From Alphaproteobacteria bacterium (lineage in GTDB: Bacteria; Pseudomonadota; Alphaproteobacteria; DAOWDM01), in assembly GCA_030639035.1 (NCBI GenBank), contig DAOWDM010000094.1, positions 1-9,781 of the forward strand: DNA of 9,781 nucleotides, given 5' to 3'. Every line of letters begins with the position of its first letter. Position 1 is the stretch's first letter. The translations under genes were made by a program, and so were the position numbers. This document shows positions 1 to 5,908 of this stretch, one piece after another. The notes beneath the pieces were generated by a model. The model was not told the DNA's origin, did no database searches, and worked only from the letters and a program-made list of their open reading frames with translations.

Positions 1-75
1 AACAAAAGTCCAGCTAGCTCCGTGCCACACCCCTCCTAGAAGCATCGTTATCATTAAGTTGAAATAACGGCTACC
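1..75 (-). other. Continuation of the MBOAT gene in the shifted frame (partial, runs off the left edge)
   Basis: If one G is removed from the G8 tract, translation continues past the TAG as GSRYFNLMITMLLGG, then VWHGASWTFV, and stays open to base 1. This is the expected next segment of an AlgI-like protein, including the WHGAS motif whose His is the invariant MBOAT active-site residue. Conservation on both sides of the tract shows one gene split by a one-base indel, not a naturally short protein. The 3' end lies outside the window. Confidence 0.85.
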
Positions 76-988
76 CCCCCCATATCGATTTTCTGCCACC
101 TCCTAGTGGGATATACAGGTAATCTCTGAGGAATGATGAAAGTGTTATGTGCCATCTTCGCCAAAATTCAACAATGTTCTTTGATTTGTATGGAGAGAAA
201 AAATTCACAGGCAACTTGATTCCAAACATTCTTCCCAAGCCAATAGCCATGTCAGAGTAGCCAGAAAAATCGAAATATATTTGGAATGTATAAGCTAAAA
301 CACCAAGCCATGCTGCCAGCATTCCAATGTCTTCACCAGATTGAGCTCTACTAAAAACAATATCTGCAAGAACAGCAAAACGATCTGCTATTATAACTTT
401 TTTAGCTAACCCAATGCAAAAATAGCTAAATCCAATAACAATGTTAATAACAGCTCTTTTTTTTGTTAATAGTTTTTCATATTGTTCTGCAATATCTGAA
501 AAACGGACAATTGGTCCTGCAATTAATTGAGGGAAAAATGTAACAAAAGTTGAATATTTGATAATATCAGGGACTCGTTTATCGCCACGATAAATATCAA
601 CAATCCAAGCAATTTGTTGAAATGTAAAAAATGATATTGCTAGTGGTAAAACTAATTTTTCACTTGAGAAGCCATCAACAAAAATACCTGCAAGAAAATA
701 CCTGTATTTAAAGTATCCCAACCCAAGTAAGTTTAATAAAACTCCAATTGATAAAACAATAGAACTTCGCTTCTTTAATAAAGAGCGACCAATTAAATAA
801 TTTAAAATAATTGAAATTGAAATTATATATAAATCTTGGAATTTCCACATTCCATAAAAAAGCACACTAAATAAAAGAAGAACCAAAAATTTAATTTCAT
901 CACGTTTAAAAAAGAATGCAGCTGTGTAATAGAAAATTAACGCACATGGCAAGAATATGAATAAAAAATCATATGAGCTAAAAACCAT
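71..988 (-). CDS. MBOAT-family O-acyltransferase (AlgI/DltB-like), truncated by a frameshift
   Basis: This is a polytopic inner-membrane acyltransferase of the MBOAT family, whose AlgI-type members move acetyl groups across the membrane for modification of extracellular polysaccharide. The frame gives 305 residues with repeated hydrophobic segments. Typical motifs are the MVFSSYDFLF start, FFPQLIAGPIVRF (about 151-163), FSGYSDMAIGLGRMFGI (241-257) and FWRRWHITLS with His280, then PLGG. The start at 988 is preferred because MVFSS is the usual family N-terminus and AGGA lies 8 nt upstream; an in-frame ATG at 1018 has no such support. The frame stops at TAG (71-73) just after eight G. AlgI proteins normally run well beyond 400 residues, and the invariant His of the WHGAS motif is missing from this frame but encoded in the next one. 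The gene is phase-variable (off), a pseudogene, or carries a sequence error. The acyl donor and target are unknown. Confidence 0.85.
   Translation of the reverse strand: MVFSSYDFLFIFLPCALIFYYTAAFFFKRDEIKFLVLLLFSVLFYGMWKFQDLYIISISIILNYLIGRSLLKKRSSIVLSIGVLLNLLGLGYFKYRYFLAGIFVDGFSSEKLVLPLAISFFTFQQIAWIVDIYRGDKRVPDIIKYSTFVTFFPQLIAGPIVRFSDIAEQYEKLLTKKRAVINIVIGFSYFCIGLAKKVIIADRFAVLADIVFSRAQSGEDIGMLAAWLGVLAYTFQIYFDFSGYSDMAIGLGRMFGIKLPVNFFSPYKSKNIVEFWRRWHITLSSFLRDYLYIPLGGGRKSIWGG
74..81 (-). repeat. G8 homopolymer tract inside the MBOAT gene
   Basis: Eight C on the plus strand, so eight G on the coding strand, sit exactly where the MBOAT frame breaks. It is the longest G/C run I find in this AT-rich window; others reach about five. 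Seven G (or ten) would restore the frame. Such tracts vary in length by slipped-strand mispairing and act as on/off switches in surface-modification genes of several bacteria. They are also places where sequencing and assembly can fail. Confidence 0.9.
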
Positions 989-1097
989 ACAATTAATCCT
1001 ATTACTAAAAAACAACAAACGAGAAATTAGAGATATGGCATATAATCGACAATCTAACTGTAAGTTAAATGCGGAACATTTGCTTTGTTCAGCTAAT

Positions 1098-1138
1098 AAA
1101 AAAACTTACTCGTGCGGAAATATCATAAATATTGTAAG
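1098..1138 (-). terminator. Weak candidate terminator downstream of the merR-like gene
   Basis: Read on the minus strand just after the merR-like stop codon, CTTAC (1138-1134) can pair with GTAAG (1109-1105), which is followed directly by seven T (1104-1098). The stem is only 5 bp and the loop is long, with a small AATAT/ATATT pairing inside, so this is a poor intrinsic terminator. An overlapping alternative pairs GTAAGTT (1109-1103) with AACTTAC (1066-1060). The 158-bp gap to the MBOAT gene also holds a weak promoter-like TTGACT-N17-TATTTC (1145-1117). I see no tRNA in this gap. Confidence 0.25.
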
Positions 1139-1146
1139 AAGTCAAT

Positions 1147-1575
1147 TTAAGTGAGTTCTTTAAGCATATCCTGCATTTCGGTTAGTTCTGAGGCTATGGT
1201 TTGCAGTTCGTTTCGTGCGTTGTCTGGTATGGAAGAGGCTGGAGGTTGCGGGCTGTTTTTGTTTTTTTTCTTATCGTCTTTTAAGTCAGCTTTTTCTTTT
1301 AAAAGCTTCTGTACGCCTTTGATAGTATAGCCTTCACGATAAAGCAGATTGCGGATATTGCATATTACATCTATATCTTCGGGGCGATAATAGCGTCGTC
1401 CGCCACCACGTTTTAATGGTCGTATTTGAGAAAATTTTGTTTCCCAGAAACGTAAGACGTGCTGTGGAACTTCAACTTCATCTGAAACTTCACTTATTGT
1501 GCGAAAAGCTGAGCCAGATTTTGATGTGCGAGGCAGCTTTTCTTTTTGTGATGCTGTCAAATCAGTTTTTGACAT
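1147..1575 (-). CDS. MerR-family transcriptional regulator
   Basis: A 142-residue protein with an N-terminal MerR-type winged helix-turn-helix. AFRTISEVSDEVEVPQHVLR (about 23-42) is the helix-turn-helix; FWETKF and the wing GGGRRYYRPEDI follow at 43-68, and the second helical pair runs to about residue 95. A Lys/Asn/Pro-rich linker (about 96-118) leads to a short C-terminal helix able to dimerise. There is one Cys (72) and no metal-binding Cys cluster, so it is not a classic metal sensor and its effector is unknown. A MerR-like gene right after ihfA is a standing feature of alphaproteobacteria. The start follows the ihfA stop by 4 bp, and its ribosome-binding site (AAGG, 8 nt before ATG) lies inside the ihfA end, so the two genes are co-transcribed and probably translationally coupled. 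It is the last gene of the operon. Confidence 0.9.
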   Translation of the reverse strand: MSKTDLTASQKEKLPRTSKSGSAFRTISEVSDEVEVPQHVLRFWETKFSQIRPLKRGGGRRYYRPEDIDVICNIRNLLYREGYTIKGVQKLLKEKADLKDDKKKNKNSPQPPASSIPDNARNELQTIASELTEMQDMLKELT

Positions 1576-1579
1576 AATT

Positions 1580-1897
1580 TCAGCCTTTTGAGACTTTGCC
1601 GTTTATGCGGTCTTTGAGTATTTGAGACGGTTTAAACGAAAGAACACTGCGTGGTAAAATAGGTACTTCTTCACCAGTTTTTGGATTTCGACCCATACGA
1701 AGATTTTTTTCCCGAACAGAAAAAGTCCCAAACGATGAAATCTTTACAGTTTCTTTTTTAGCCAAAGATACGGTTATTTCATCAAGAAGCATTTCTAAAA
1801 GATCGGAAGACTCATTGCGAGATAAACCTACTTCTTTATAAATCACTTCACTAATATCTGCACGTGTTACTGTTTTTTGTTCCATTGCAATGCTCAT
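1580..1897 (-). CDS. ihfA: Integration host factor alpha subunit
   Basis: IHF-alpha pairs with IHF-beta (gene not in this window) to form a nucleoid protein that binds the DNA minor groove at specific sites and bends it sharply, serving transcription, replication and recombination. The 105-residue protein covers the whole DNABII fold: an N-terminal helical dimer part (about 9-50), ISSFGTFSVREKN leading into the beta arms, and the arm tip GRNPKTGEEVPI (69-80) whose Pro intercalates into DNA. The KTVTRADISEVIYKEVGLSR opening and the RVL/SVLSFKPS-type ending fit the alpha subunit better than HU. The ATG at 1897 has only a weak AAAAG upstream; an ATG at 1885 (starting MEQKTV) is a possible alternative. 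It begins 16 bp after fabH and ends 4 bp before the merR-like gene, as in other alphaproteobacteria. Confidence 0.92.
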   Translation of the reverse strand: MSIAMEQKTVTRADISEVIYKEVGLSRNESSDLLEMLLDEITVSLAKKETVKISSFGTFSVREKNLRMGRNPKTGEEVPILPRSVLSFKPSQILKDRINGKVSKG

Positions 1898-1913
1898 ATT
1901 ACTTTTACAAGAA

Positions 1914-2891
1914 TTATATTCTAATCAATCCTGCACCCCAAGTAAAGCCTCCACCCATAGCATCAACTACAATTGTATGCCCTTCTTTTATCCGTCCGTC
2001 ATTTACTGCTTCATAAAGAGCGAGAGGAATAGAGGCTGCTGATGTGTTTGCATGCATATCAACGGTTGTAATGACTTTTTCGGCAGGAATTCCTAGTTTG
2101 CGTGAAGTACTGCCGATGATGCGTTTGTTTGCCTGATGAGGAACAAGCCAGTCTAGCTCGTCAGTTGTCATGTCGTTCTTTGTAAGAATTTCGTTGGCAA
2201 CAGATACAAGATTTGCTACCGCATGGCGGAAAACTTCTCGTCCGTTCATTTCTACAACACCTGTTGTTTTTGTAGAAGAGACACCTCCGTTTACACGAAG
2301 TTCATCATAATGTTTTCCGTCAGAATGAATGATAGTCGATAGAATGCCTTGGTCTTTGATTGTTCCGTTGCCTTCTTCGGCTTTAAGAATAATTGCACCA
2401 GCTCCATCGCCAAAAAGTACGCATGTGTTTCTATCGTTCCAGTCGATAATACGTGAAAATGTTTCAGCTCCAATAACCATTGCTGTTTTAGCTTGTCCGA
2501 GTCTCAACATATTATCAGCCATTGACATGGCAAAAACAAAACCAGAGCATACAGCAGAAACATCAAATGCAACTCCGCCTGTCATGCCGATATGTGCTTG
2601 AACTCTCGTTGATGTAGCAGGAAAAGTGTTATCAGGAGTTGCCGTTCCAAGAATAAGAACGTCTATATCGCTACCGTTTAAACCAGCAGACTTAAGAGCA
2701 CTTTTTGCAGCCTGTGCCGCTAAATCAGAAGTGAATTCTCCATCAGCTGCAATATGACGCTGTTTGATGCCTGTACGTTCTTTTATCCATTCATCACTTG
2801 TATCAACAGTTTTTGCTAGCTCATCGTTGGTAACAATTTTTTCGGGCAAATAAGCCCCATATCCAATGATTTTGGAACGCACTACAGTCAT
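1914..2891 (-). CDS. fabH: 3-oxoacyl-[acyl-carrier-protein] synthase III (KAS III)
   Basis: FabH starts fatty-acid elongation in the cytoplasm by condensing acetyl-CoA (or another short acyl-CoA) with malonyl-ACP to give acetoacetyl-ACP. The 325-residue length is normal for the family. The full Cys-His-Asn triad is visible: Cys115 in DVSAVCSGF, His252 in LVPHQANKRI and Asn282 in MHANTSAASIPL. The N-terminal signature DEWIKERTGI(K)QR and the C-terminal GGGFTWGAGLIRI are also intact. Its ATG overlaps the plsX stop as ATGA (4 bp), which indicates translational coupling and fixes the start. PlsX and FabH together tie the start of phospholipid synthesis to the start of acyl-chain synthesis. Confidence 0.97.
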   Translation of the reverse strand: MTVVRSKIIGYGAYLPEKIVTNDELAKTVDTSDEWIKERTGIKQRHIAADGEFTSDLAAQAAKSALKSAGLNGSDIDVLILGTATPDNTFPATSTRVQAHIGMTGGVAFDVSAVCSGFVFAMSMADNMLRLGQAKTAMVIGAETFSRIIDWNDRNTCVLFGDGAGAIILKAEEGNGTIKDQGILSTIIHSDGKHYDELRVNGGVSSTKTTGVVEMNGREVFRHAVANLVSVANEILTKNDMTTDELDWLVPHQANKRIIGSTSRKLGIPAEKVITTVDMHANTSAASIPLALYEAVNDGRIKEGHTIVVDAMGGGFTWGAGLIRI

Positions 2892-3937
2892 ATTGCGATG
2901 TCCTGTTCTGTTTTGTTTTTTTCATGCAAAAGCTCTAATTCTTTGGTGATTTTTTCATTGAATTTAAAGCTTATTATATCAGCTGCGGTTTCAATAGCGG
3001 TTGCGAATCCAATTGCATCTGCTCCACCATGGCTTTTTACAGCAACGCCATTTAGCCCTACAAACATTGCACCATTATATTTTCGTGGATCCATTTTTTC
3101 ACGCATTTCAGCAACAGATGCAGGGGCAAACTTAAAGGCAAGCTTAAGAAGAAGTGATTTCATAACTGCATCTTTTACGAATTTAGAAATAACTTTTGCT
3201 GTTCCTTCAAGTGTCTTAAGAGCAACGTTTCCAGTAAAGCCGTCTGTTACAACAACATCTACTTTGTGTGCACCAATATCATGTCCTTCAATAAAGCCTT
3301 GGAAATTAAGAGATAAGCTGCTTTCTCTGATTATTTGAGCTGCTTCACGTATTTCTTCACGCCCCTTCATTTCTTCAGAACCGATATTGAGAAGACCTAT
3401 TCGAGGATTATCAACTCCAAGCATTACTTTGGCAAAAATATTCCCCATGATGGCGAATTCTACCAAATTCATTGCACTGCACTCGGTGTTTCCGCCTATG
3501 TCAAGCATTACACAACGACCTTGCTGTGTAGGTAAAAGCCCGACAATAGCAGGACGATGAACACCTTGGAGTGTTCTAAAGCACAATTTAGATATAGCCA
3601 TGAGAGCACCAGTATTGCCAGCTGAAACGACTCCGTCTGTTTCACCGTCTTTTACTGCTTGAATAGCTAACCGCATGCTTGTGTTGCGACTGCCATTGCG
3701 AATTGCTTGTGATGGCTTTATATCTTCAGCGATAGCTTCATCTGTATGCACAACTCGGCACACATTTTTTGCATCTTTATTCACCGCAAGAAGACTGTTT
3801 AATTTCTTCTCATCTCCATAAAGAATAAAGCGTAAATCTGAGCGATGATGCGAAACAACACCTATACCTTCAACCACCATGCTAGGTGAATGTTCTCCAC
3901 CCATTGCATCGATTGAAAGTGTTATGTTTTTACTCAA
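2888..3937 (-). CDS. plsX: Phosphate acyltransferase PlsX (TTG start)
   Basis: PlsX is a peripheral membrane enzyme that turns acyl-ACP and phosphate into acyl-phosphate, the donor used by PlsY to acylate glycerol-3-phosphate in phosphatidic-acid synthesis. The 349-residue length is typical. Family motifs are LSIDAMGGEHSP near the N-terminus, VSAGNTGALMA (about 104-114), LLNIGSEEMKGREE (182-195) and VTDGFTGNVALKTLEG (230-245). The start codon is TTG at 3937, supported by GGAGA 9 nt upstream; the next in-frame ATG (in DAMGG) would remove the conserved N-terminal strand. The stop overlaps the fabH start. rpmF lies 32 bp upstream. Confidence 0.97.
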   Translation of the reverse strand: MSKNITLSIDAMGGEHSPSMVVEGIGVVSHHRSDLRFILYGDEKKLNSLLAVNKDAKNVCRVVHTDEAIAEDIKPSQAIRNGSRNTSMRLAIQAVKDGETDGVVSAGNTGALMAISKLCFRTLQGVHRPAIVGLLPTQQGRCVMLDIGGNTECSAMNLVEFAIMGNIFAKVMLGVDNPRIGLLNIGSEEMKGREEIREAAQIIRESSLSLNFQGFIEGHDIGAHKVDVVVTDGFTGNVALKTLEGTAKVISKFVKDAVMKSLLLKLAFKFAPASVAEMREKMDPRKYNGAMFVGLNGVAVKSHGGADAIGFATAIETAADIISFKFNEKITKELELLHEKNKTEQDIAI

Positions 3938-3969
3938 GAAAAAATATCTCCAGACAATTGGGTCTGAAT

Positions 3970-4155
3970 TTAAACCACAGGTTCAGGAGCTAATACTTCT
4001 CTGGCATCATAATGTCCGCAATCTCCGCAAACATGATGAGGGCGTTTTAATTCACCGCAATTTGAACATTCTGCATAAGCGTTTGCTTTAAGTGCATGAT
4101 GAGAGCGTCTCATGTTCCTGCGAGACTTGGATACTTTATGTTTTGGAACAGCCAT
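3970..4155 (-). CDS. rpmF: 50S ribosomal protein L32 (zinc-binding form)
   Basis: A 61-residue basic protein with the L32 hallmark opening MAVPKHKVSKSRRNMRRSHH. Four Cys in two CxxC pairs (30/33 and 43/46) form the zinc ribbon, so this is the zinc-dependent form rather than a Cys-less paralogue. L32 sits near the exit-tunnel region of the large subunit. An AGAG-like site 8 nt before the ATG is a modest ribosome-binding site. The gene lies between yceD and plsX, the same yceD-rpmF-plsX-fabH order found in gammaproteobacteria, linking ribosome assembly with lipid synthesis. Confidence 0.97.
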   Translation of the reverse strand: MAVPKHKVSKSRRNMRRSHHALKANAYAECSNCGELKRPHHVCGDCGHYDAREVLAPEPVV

Positions 4156-4197
4156 TTTTTTAATCTCTTAAGAATTTAAAATTTATAATTACAAGAC

Positions 4198-4226
4198 TTA
4201 ATACGAAATAAATGCCAGTTGAGCAA
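4198..4226 (-). promoter_or_regulatory. Possible internal promoter before rpmF
   Basis: In the 80-bp gap between yceD and rpmF the minus strand carries TTGCTC (4226-4221), 17 bp, then TATTAA (4203-4198). Each hexamer matches the sigma70 consensus at four of six bases. The gap is longer than the others in the operon, which would suit a second promoter giving rpmF extra expression, but the AT-rich background makes chance matches likely. Confidence 0.25.
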
Positions 4227-4235
4227 GCATATAAT

Positions 4236-4787
4236 TCATTTATTGGATTTTAATGCAGTTAAAACAGCAAAAGGATTCTTTTTTCCATTGTTTTGAGCCG
4301 AATCTTCATCACTATCGTTGCCGTCATTATATGTAAAAGTTGCTTCTTGTTTTTTAGGAAAAGAATCTAGAGTCATAGAAAGTTGTTCAGCTACTTCTTC
4401 TCCAATATCTATTATTCCATCGAAAATTGGCTCAATGTCGTCTTCTTCAAGAAAGTTTTCAGGAATAGGAGCGTTTTCATCAAATTCTTCTGCTTCAATA
4501 CTGAATATTGTTTTGAAAGTTTCTTTGATATGTTGTTTTACAGGCTCTAGCGTTATAACGCACAATTGAGTCACGTCAGCTTCAAAACTGCCTTCAACAC
4601 AGTATGAAATCTTTTTTTTAACTGGCTCTACAGTTATTAGTGCGTTAAGATTTTCAATTGAAATTATATGAAATCTTTCTGCGAGTCTGGAGCATTCACT
4701 CTCATCTGCATTGATTTTGAATTGCTTTTTTCTGCCAATTCGGTTTATTTCAATAGGGTAGTGTAGTTCTGGCTCATTGTTTGTCAT
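4236..4787 (-). CDS. yceD: YceD family protein (DUF177), 23S rRNA accumulation factor
   Basis: A 183-residue acidic cytoplasmic protein of the YceD/DUF177 family, which in other bacteria is needed for normal 23S rRNA accumulation; the molecular mechanism is not settled. Recognisable blocks are the central GSFEADVTQLCVITLEPV (about 66-83), DGIIDIGEEVAEQLSMTLDS (123-142) with FPK, and the C-terminal NPFAVLTALK shared with alphaproteobacterial members. A strongly acidic stretch (about 155-165) precedes that tail. I choose ATG 4787 because GGAA lies just upstream; reading from a TTG at 4799 would add only four residues. It is the first gene of the operon and sits 80 bp before rpmF, its usual partner. 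Confidence 0.9.
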   Translation of the reverse strand: MTNNEPELHYPIEINRIGRKKQFKINADESECSRLAERFHIISIENLNALITVEPVKKKISYCVEGSFEADVTQLCVITLEPVKQHIKETFKTIFSIEAEEFDENAPIPENFLEEDDIEPIFDGIIDIGEEVAEQLSMTLDSFPKKQEATFTYNDGNDSDEDSAQNNGKKNPFAVLTALKSNK

Positions 4788-4799
4788 GTTACATTCCAA

Positions 4800-4820
4800 A
4801 ATTTTATAAAATTTTATAAA
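4800..4820. repeat. Two tandem copies of ATTTTATAAA
   Basis: Two adjacent exact 10-bp copies (4801-4810 and 4811-4820) lie in the leader and start region of the yceD operon, overlapping the proposed -10 element. They may simply be an AT-rich, easily melted promoter segment; an operator role cannot be shown from sequence alone. Confidence 0.6.
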
Positions 4821-4848
4821 ATATCTAACGCATATTTTATCTAGTCAA
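4820..4848 (-). promoter_or_regulatory. Sigma70-like promoter of the yceD-rpmF-plsX-fabH-ihfA-merR operon
   Basis: The minus strand shows TTGACT (4848-4843), exactly 17 bp, then GATATT (4825-4820). The -35 matches five of six consensus bases and the -10 four of six. Transcription would start near 4812, leaving about 25 nt before the yceD ATG at 4787, which leaves room for its ribosome-binding site. This is the best-supported promoter in the window. Confidence 0.5.
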
Positions 4849-4850
4849 GC

Positions 4851-4878
4851 TTGGACTTATTATTTTTTTTCTGATAAA
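4851..4878 (+). promoter_or_regulatory. Candidate bamE promoter
   Basis: TTGGAC (4851-4856), 16 bp, then GATAAA (4873-4878), each matching the sigma70 consensus at four of six positions. It lies back to back with the yceD promoter, so the two -35 elements are only two bases apart. Transcription would start roughly 25 nt before the bamE ATG. The bamE ribosome-binding site is AAGG at 4900-4903, 8 nt before the start. Confidence 0.35.
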
Positions 4879-4911
4879 TTTCTCGAGCATCAAAATAAAA
4901 AGGCTTTTTTT

Positions 4912-5409
4912 ATGATACATCTTTTTTGGAAAAATAATATCAGATACTTGTTTAGCGGAACTCTTAAAATCGTATTATTTCTTGCTGTGGCGGTTTTTTC
5001 TTCCTCGTGTGTTTCTGTTTCAACGATTAACACCCATGGAAATCTGCCAGATATAGAGCGGTTAAGTCAAATTGAAGCTGGAAAACAAACTAAACGAGAA
5101 GTCGCTACACTGCTTGGTTCTCCTTCTACCATAGATACGTTTGATGGTGAAGTATGGTATTATATTAGCAGCAGGCAAGAGAGATTCGTCTTTTATGAGC
5201 CAAAAGAGCTGGAACGCAATATAACGGCTATTAGTTTTTCTAAAGATGGACTCATCGATAGTGTAAAGACTTATACTTTAAGTGATAGTAAGGCTGTCAA
5301 ACCTATATCAAAGGAAACTCCAACTGCTGGGCATAGTATGGGGCTTCTTGAACAGTTTATAGGAAACATAGGTCGATTCGAGAATAGAAACGTAAAACAA
5401 GGTTTGTGA
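4912..5409 (+). CDS. bamE: Outer-membrane assembly lipoprotein BamE (SmpA/OmlA)
   Basis: BamE is a small lipoprotein on the periplasmic face of the outer membrane that supports the BAM complex inserting beta-barrel proteins. The 165-residue product opens with a positively charged stretch and a hydrophobic segment (about 18-30), ending at FSSSC with Cys33 as probable lipidation site; the position three before Cys is Ser rather than Leu, so the lipobox is atypical. The SmpA/OmlA signature follows: SQIEAGKQTKREVATLLGSP (about 52-71), then WYYIS and a beta-rich region ending near TAISFSKDGLIDSVKTYTL. The C-terminal 40 residues are a low-conservation tail. It is transcribed away from yceD, the usual arrangement in alphaproteobacteria, and converges on the FliL-like gene with only 11 bp between stops. 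Confidence 0.9.
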   Translation: MIHLFWKNNIRYLFSGTLKIVLFLAVAVFSSSCVSVSTINTHGNLPDIERLSQIEAGKQTKREVATLLGSPSTIDTFDGEVWYYISSRQERFVFYEPKELERNITAISFSKDGLIDSVKTYTLSDSKAVKPISKETPTAGHSMGLLEQFIGNIGRFENRNVKQGL

Positions 5410-5420
5410 TATAGCGATTT

Positions 5421-5882
5421 CTATTGTTGATATGCAGCACGTATCAGAACGTCGTTAATGTTGTTTCTGCATAGTGTTCTATGGCTTGCTCTGAGCAAAA
5501 TCTGCTTAACAGTTTTTAAGTCGATTTTTTTCTTATACTTGAGCATTTTAGGCAGATAAATATGCAGCTCTTTAACAAAGGCATCTTGTATGCGGGGCAG
5601 GTTTTTTTTGACTTCTTTTTCTTTGTCATGAGGTACATCAAGGCGTAGTGTAATTACAAAGTTTGAAAGCTTATTATCGTCAAGAAACATTGTTGTTGTT
5701 ATTGTTTTAATGTTAATAAGTGTTGCTTTTTCAGGTTCTTCTTTCTTTTTCTGAGGCTCTTCTTCTTTTTCTTCGCTAAAAAGACATACAATGGTTTTAT
5801 CTAGACCTGTTATTTTTGCTCCAGTAATTGCGACTCCTAATATAACTGCAATAATAATAACTATGATAAATAACCGCTTCAT
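5421..5882 (-). CDS. Small single-pass membrane protein, FliL-like
   Basis: A 153-residue protein with one N-terminal membrane helix (about 4-25), a Glu/Lys-rich linker (37-52, EEKEEEPQKKKEEPEK) and a periplasmic domain of about 100 residues. The organisation and the pattern around LINIKTITTTM, FVITLRLDVP and a helix with LPRIQDAFVKEL resemble FliL, the flagellar basal-body-associated protein that acts near the stator. The resemblance is moderate and no flagellar gene is nearby, so the name describes fold, not function. The ATG at 5882 has GAGG 5 nt upstream. It follows nusB by 26 bp as the last gene of the rpiB operon. The C-terminus is basic and contains one Cys. No clear terminator is seen between it and the convergent bamE. 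Confidence 0.7.
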   Translation of the reverse strand: MKRLFIIVIIIAVILGVAITGAKITGLDKTIVCLFSEEKEEEPQKKKEEPEKATLINIKTITTTMFLDDNKLSNFVITLRLDVPHDKEKEVKKNLPRIQDAFVKELHIYLPKMLKYKKKIDLKTVKQILLRASHRTLCRNNINDVLIRAAYQQ

Positions 5883-5908
5883 TATAACCTCGCAGCGTTA
5901 CAGTGCTA

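Noticed and set aside
957..1154. Plus-strand open frame of 65 codons across the MBOAT start and the merR-MBOAT gap
   Set aside because: It overlaps the well-supported MBOAT start, spans inverted repeats in the intergenic DNA, has no family resemblance, and looks like a chance frame in AT-rich sequence.
1255..1270. Homopolymer T5-G-T8 in the 3' part of the merR-like gene as a second phase-variable tract
   Set aside because: It encodes a Lys/Asn-rich linker, the frame is intact on both sides, and A/T runs of this length are common in this AT-rich window.
2329..2601. Open frames opposite or out of frame with fabH, including a 60-codon minus-strand frame at 2291-2473
   Set aside because: They are contained within fabH, whose catalytic triad and length are intact, and they show no motif or ribosome-binding site of their own.
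2898..3338. Plus-strand open frame of 146 codons opposite plsX
   Set aside because: plsX is fully conserved on the other strand. The antisense product is Ser/Thr/Ile-rich low-information sequence, as expected from mirrored codons.
5400..5425. Bidirectional terminator between bamE and the FliL-like gene
   Set aside because: Only an ATAG/CTAT pairing with no GC-rich stem or T run is seen in the 11-bp gap and its flanks.
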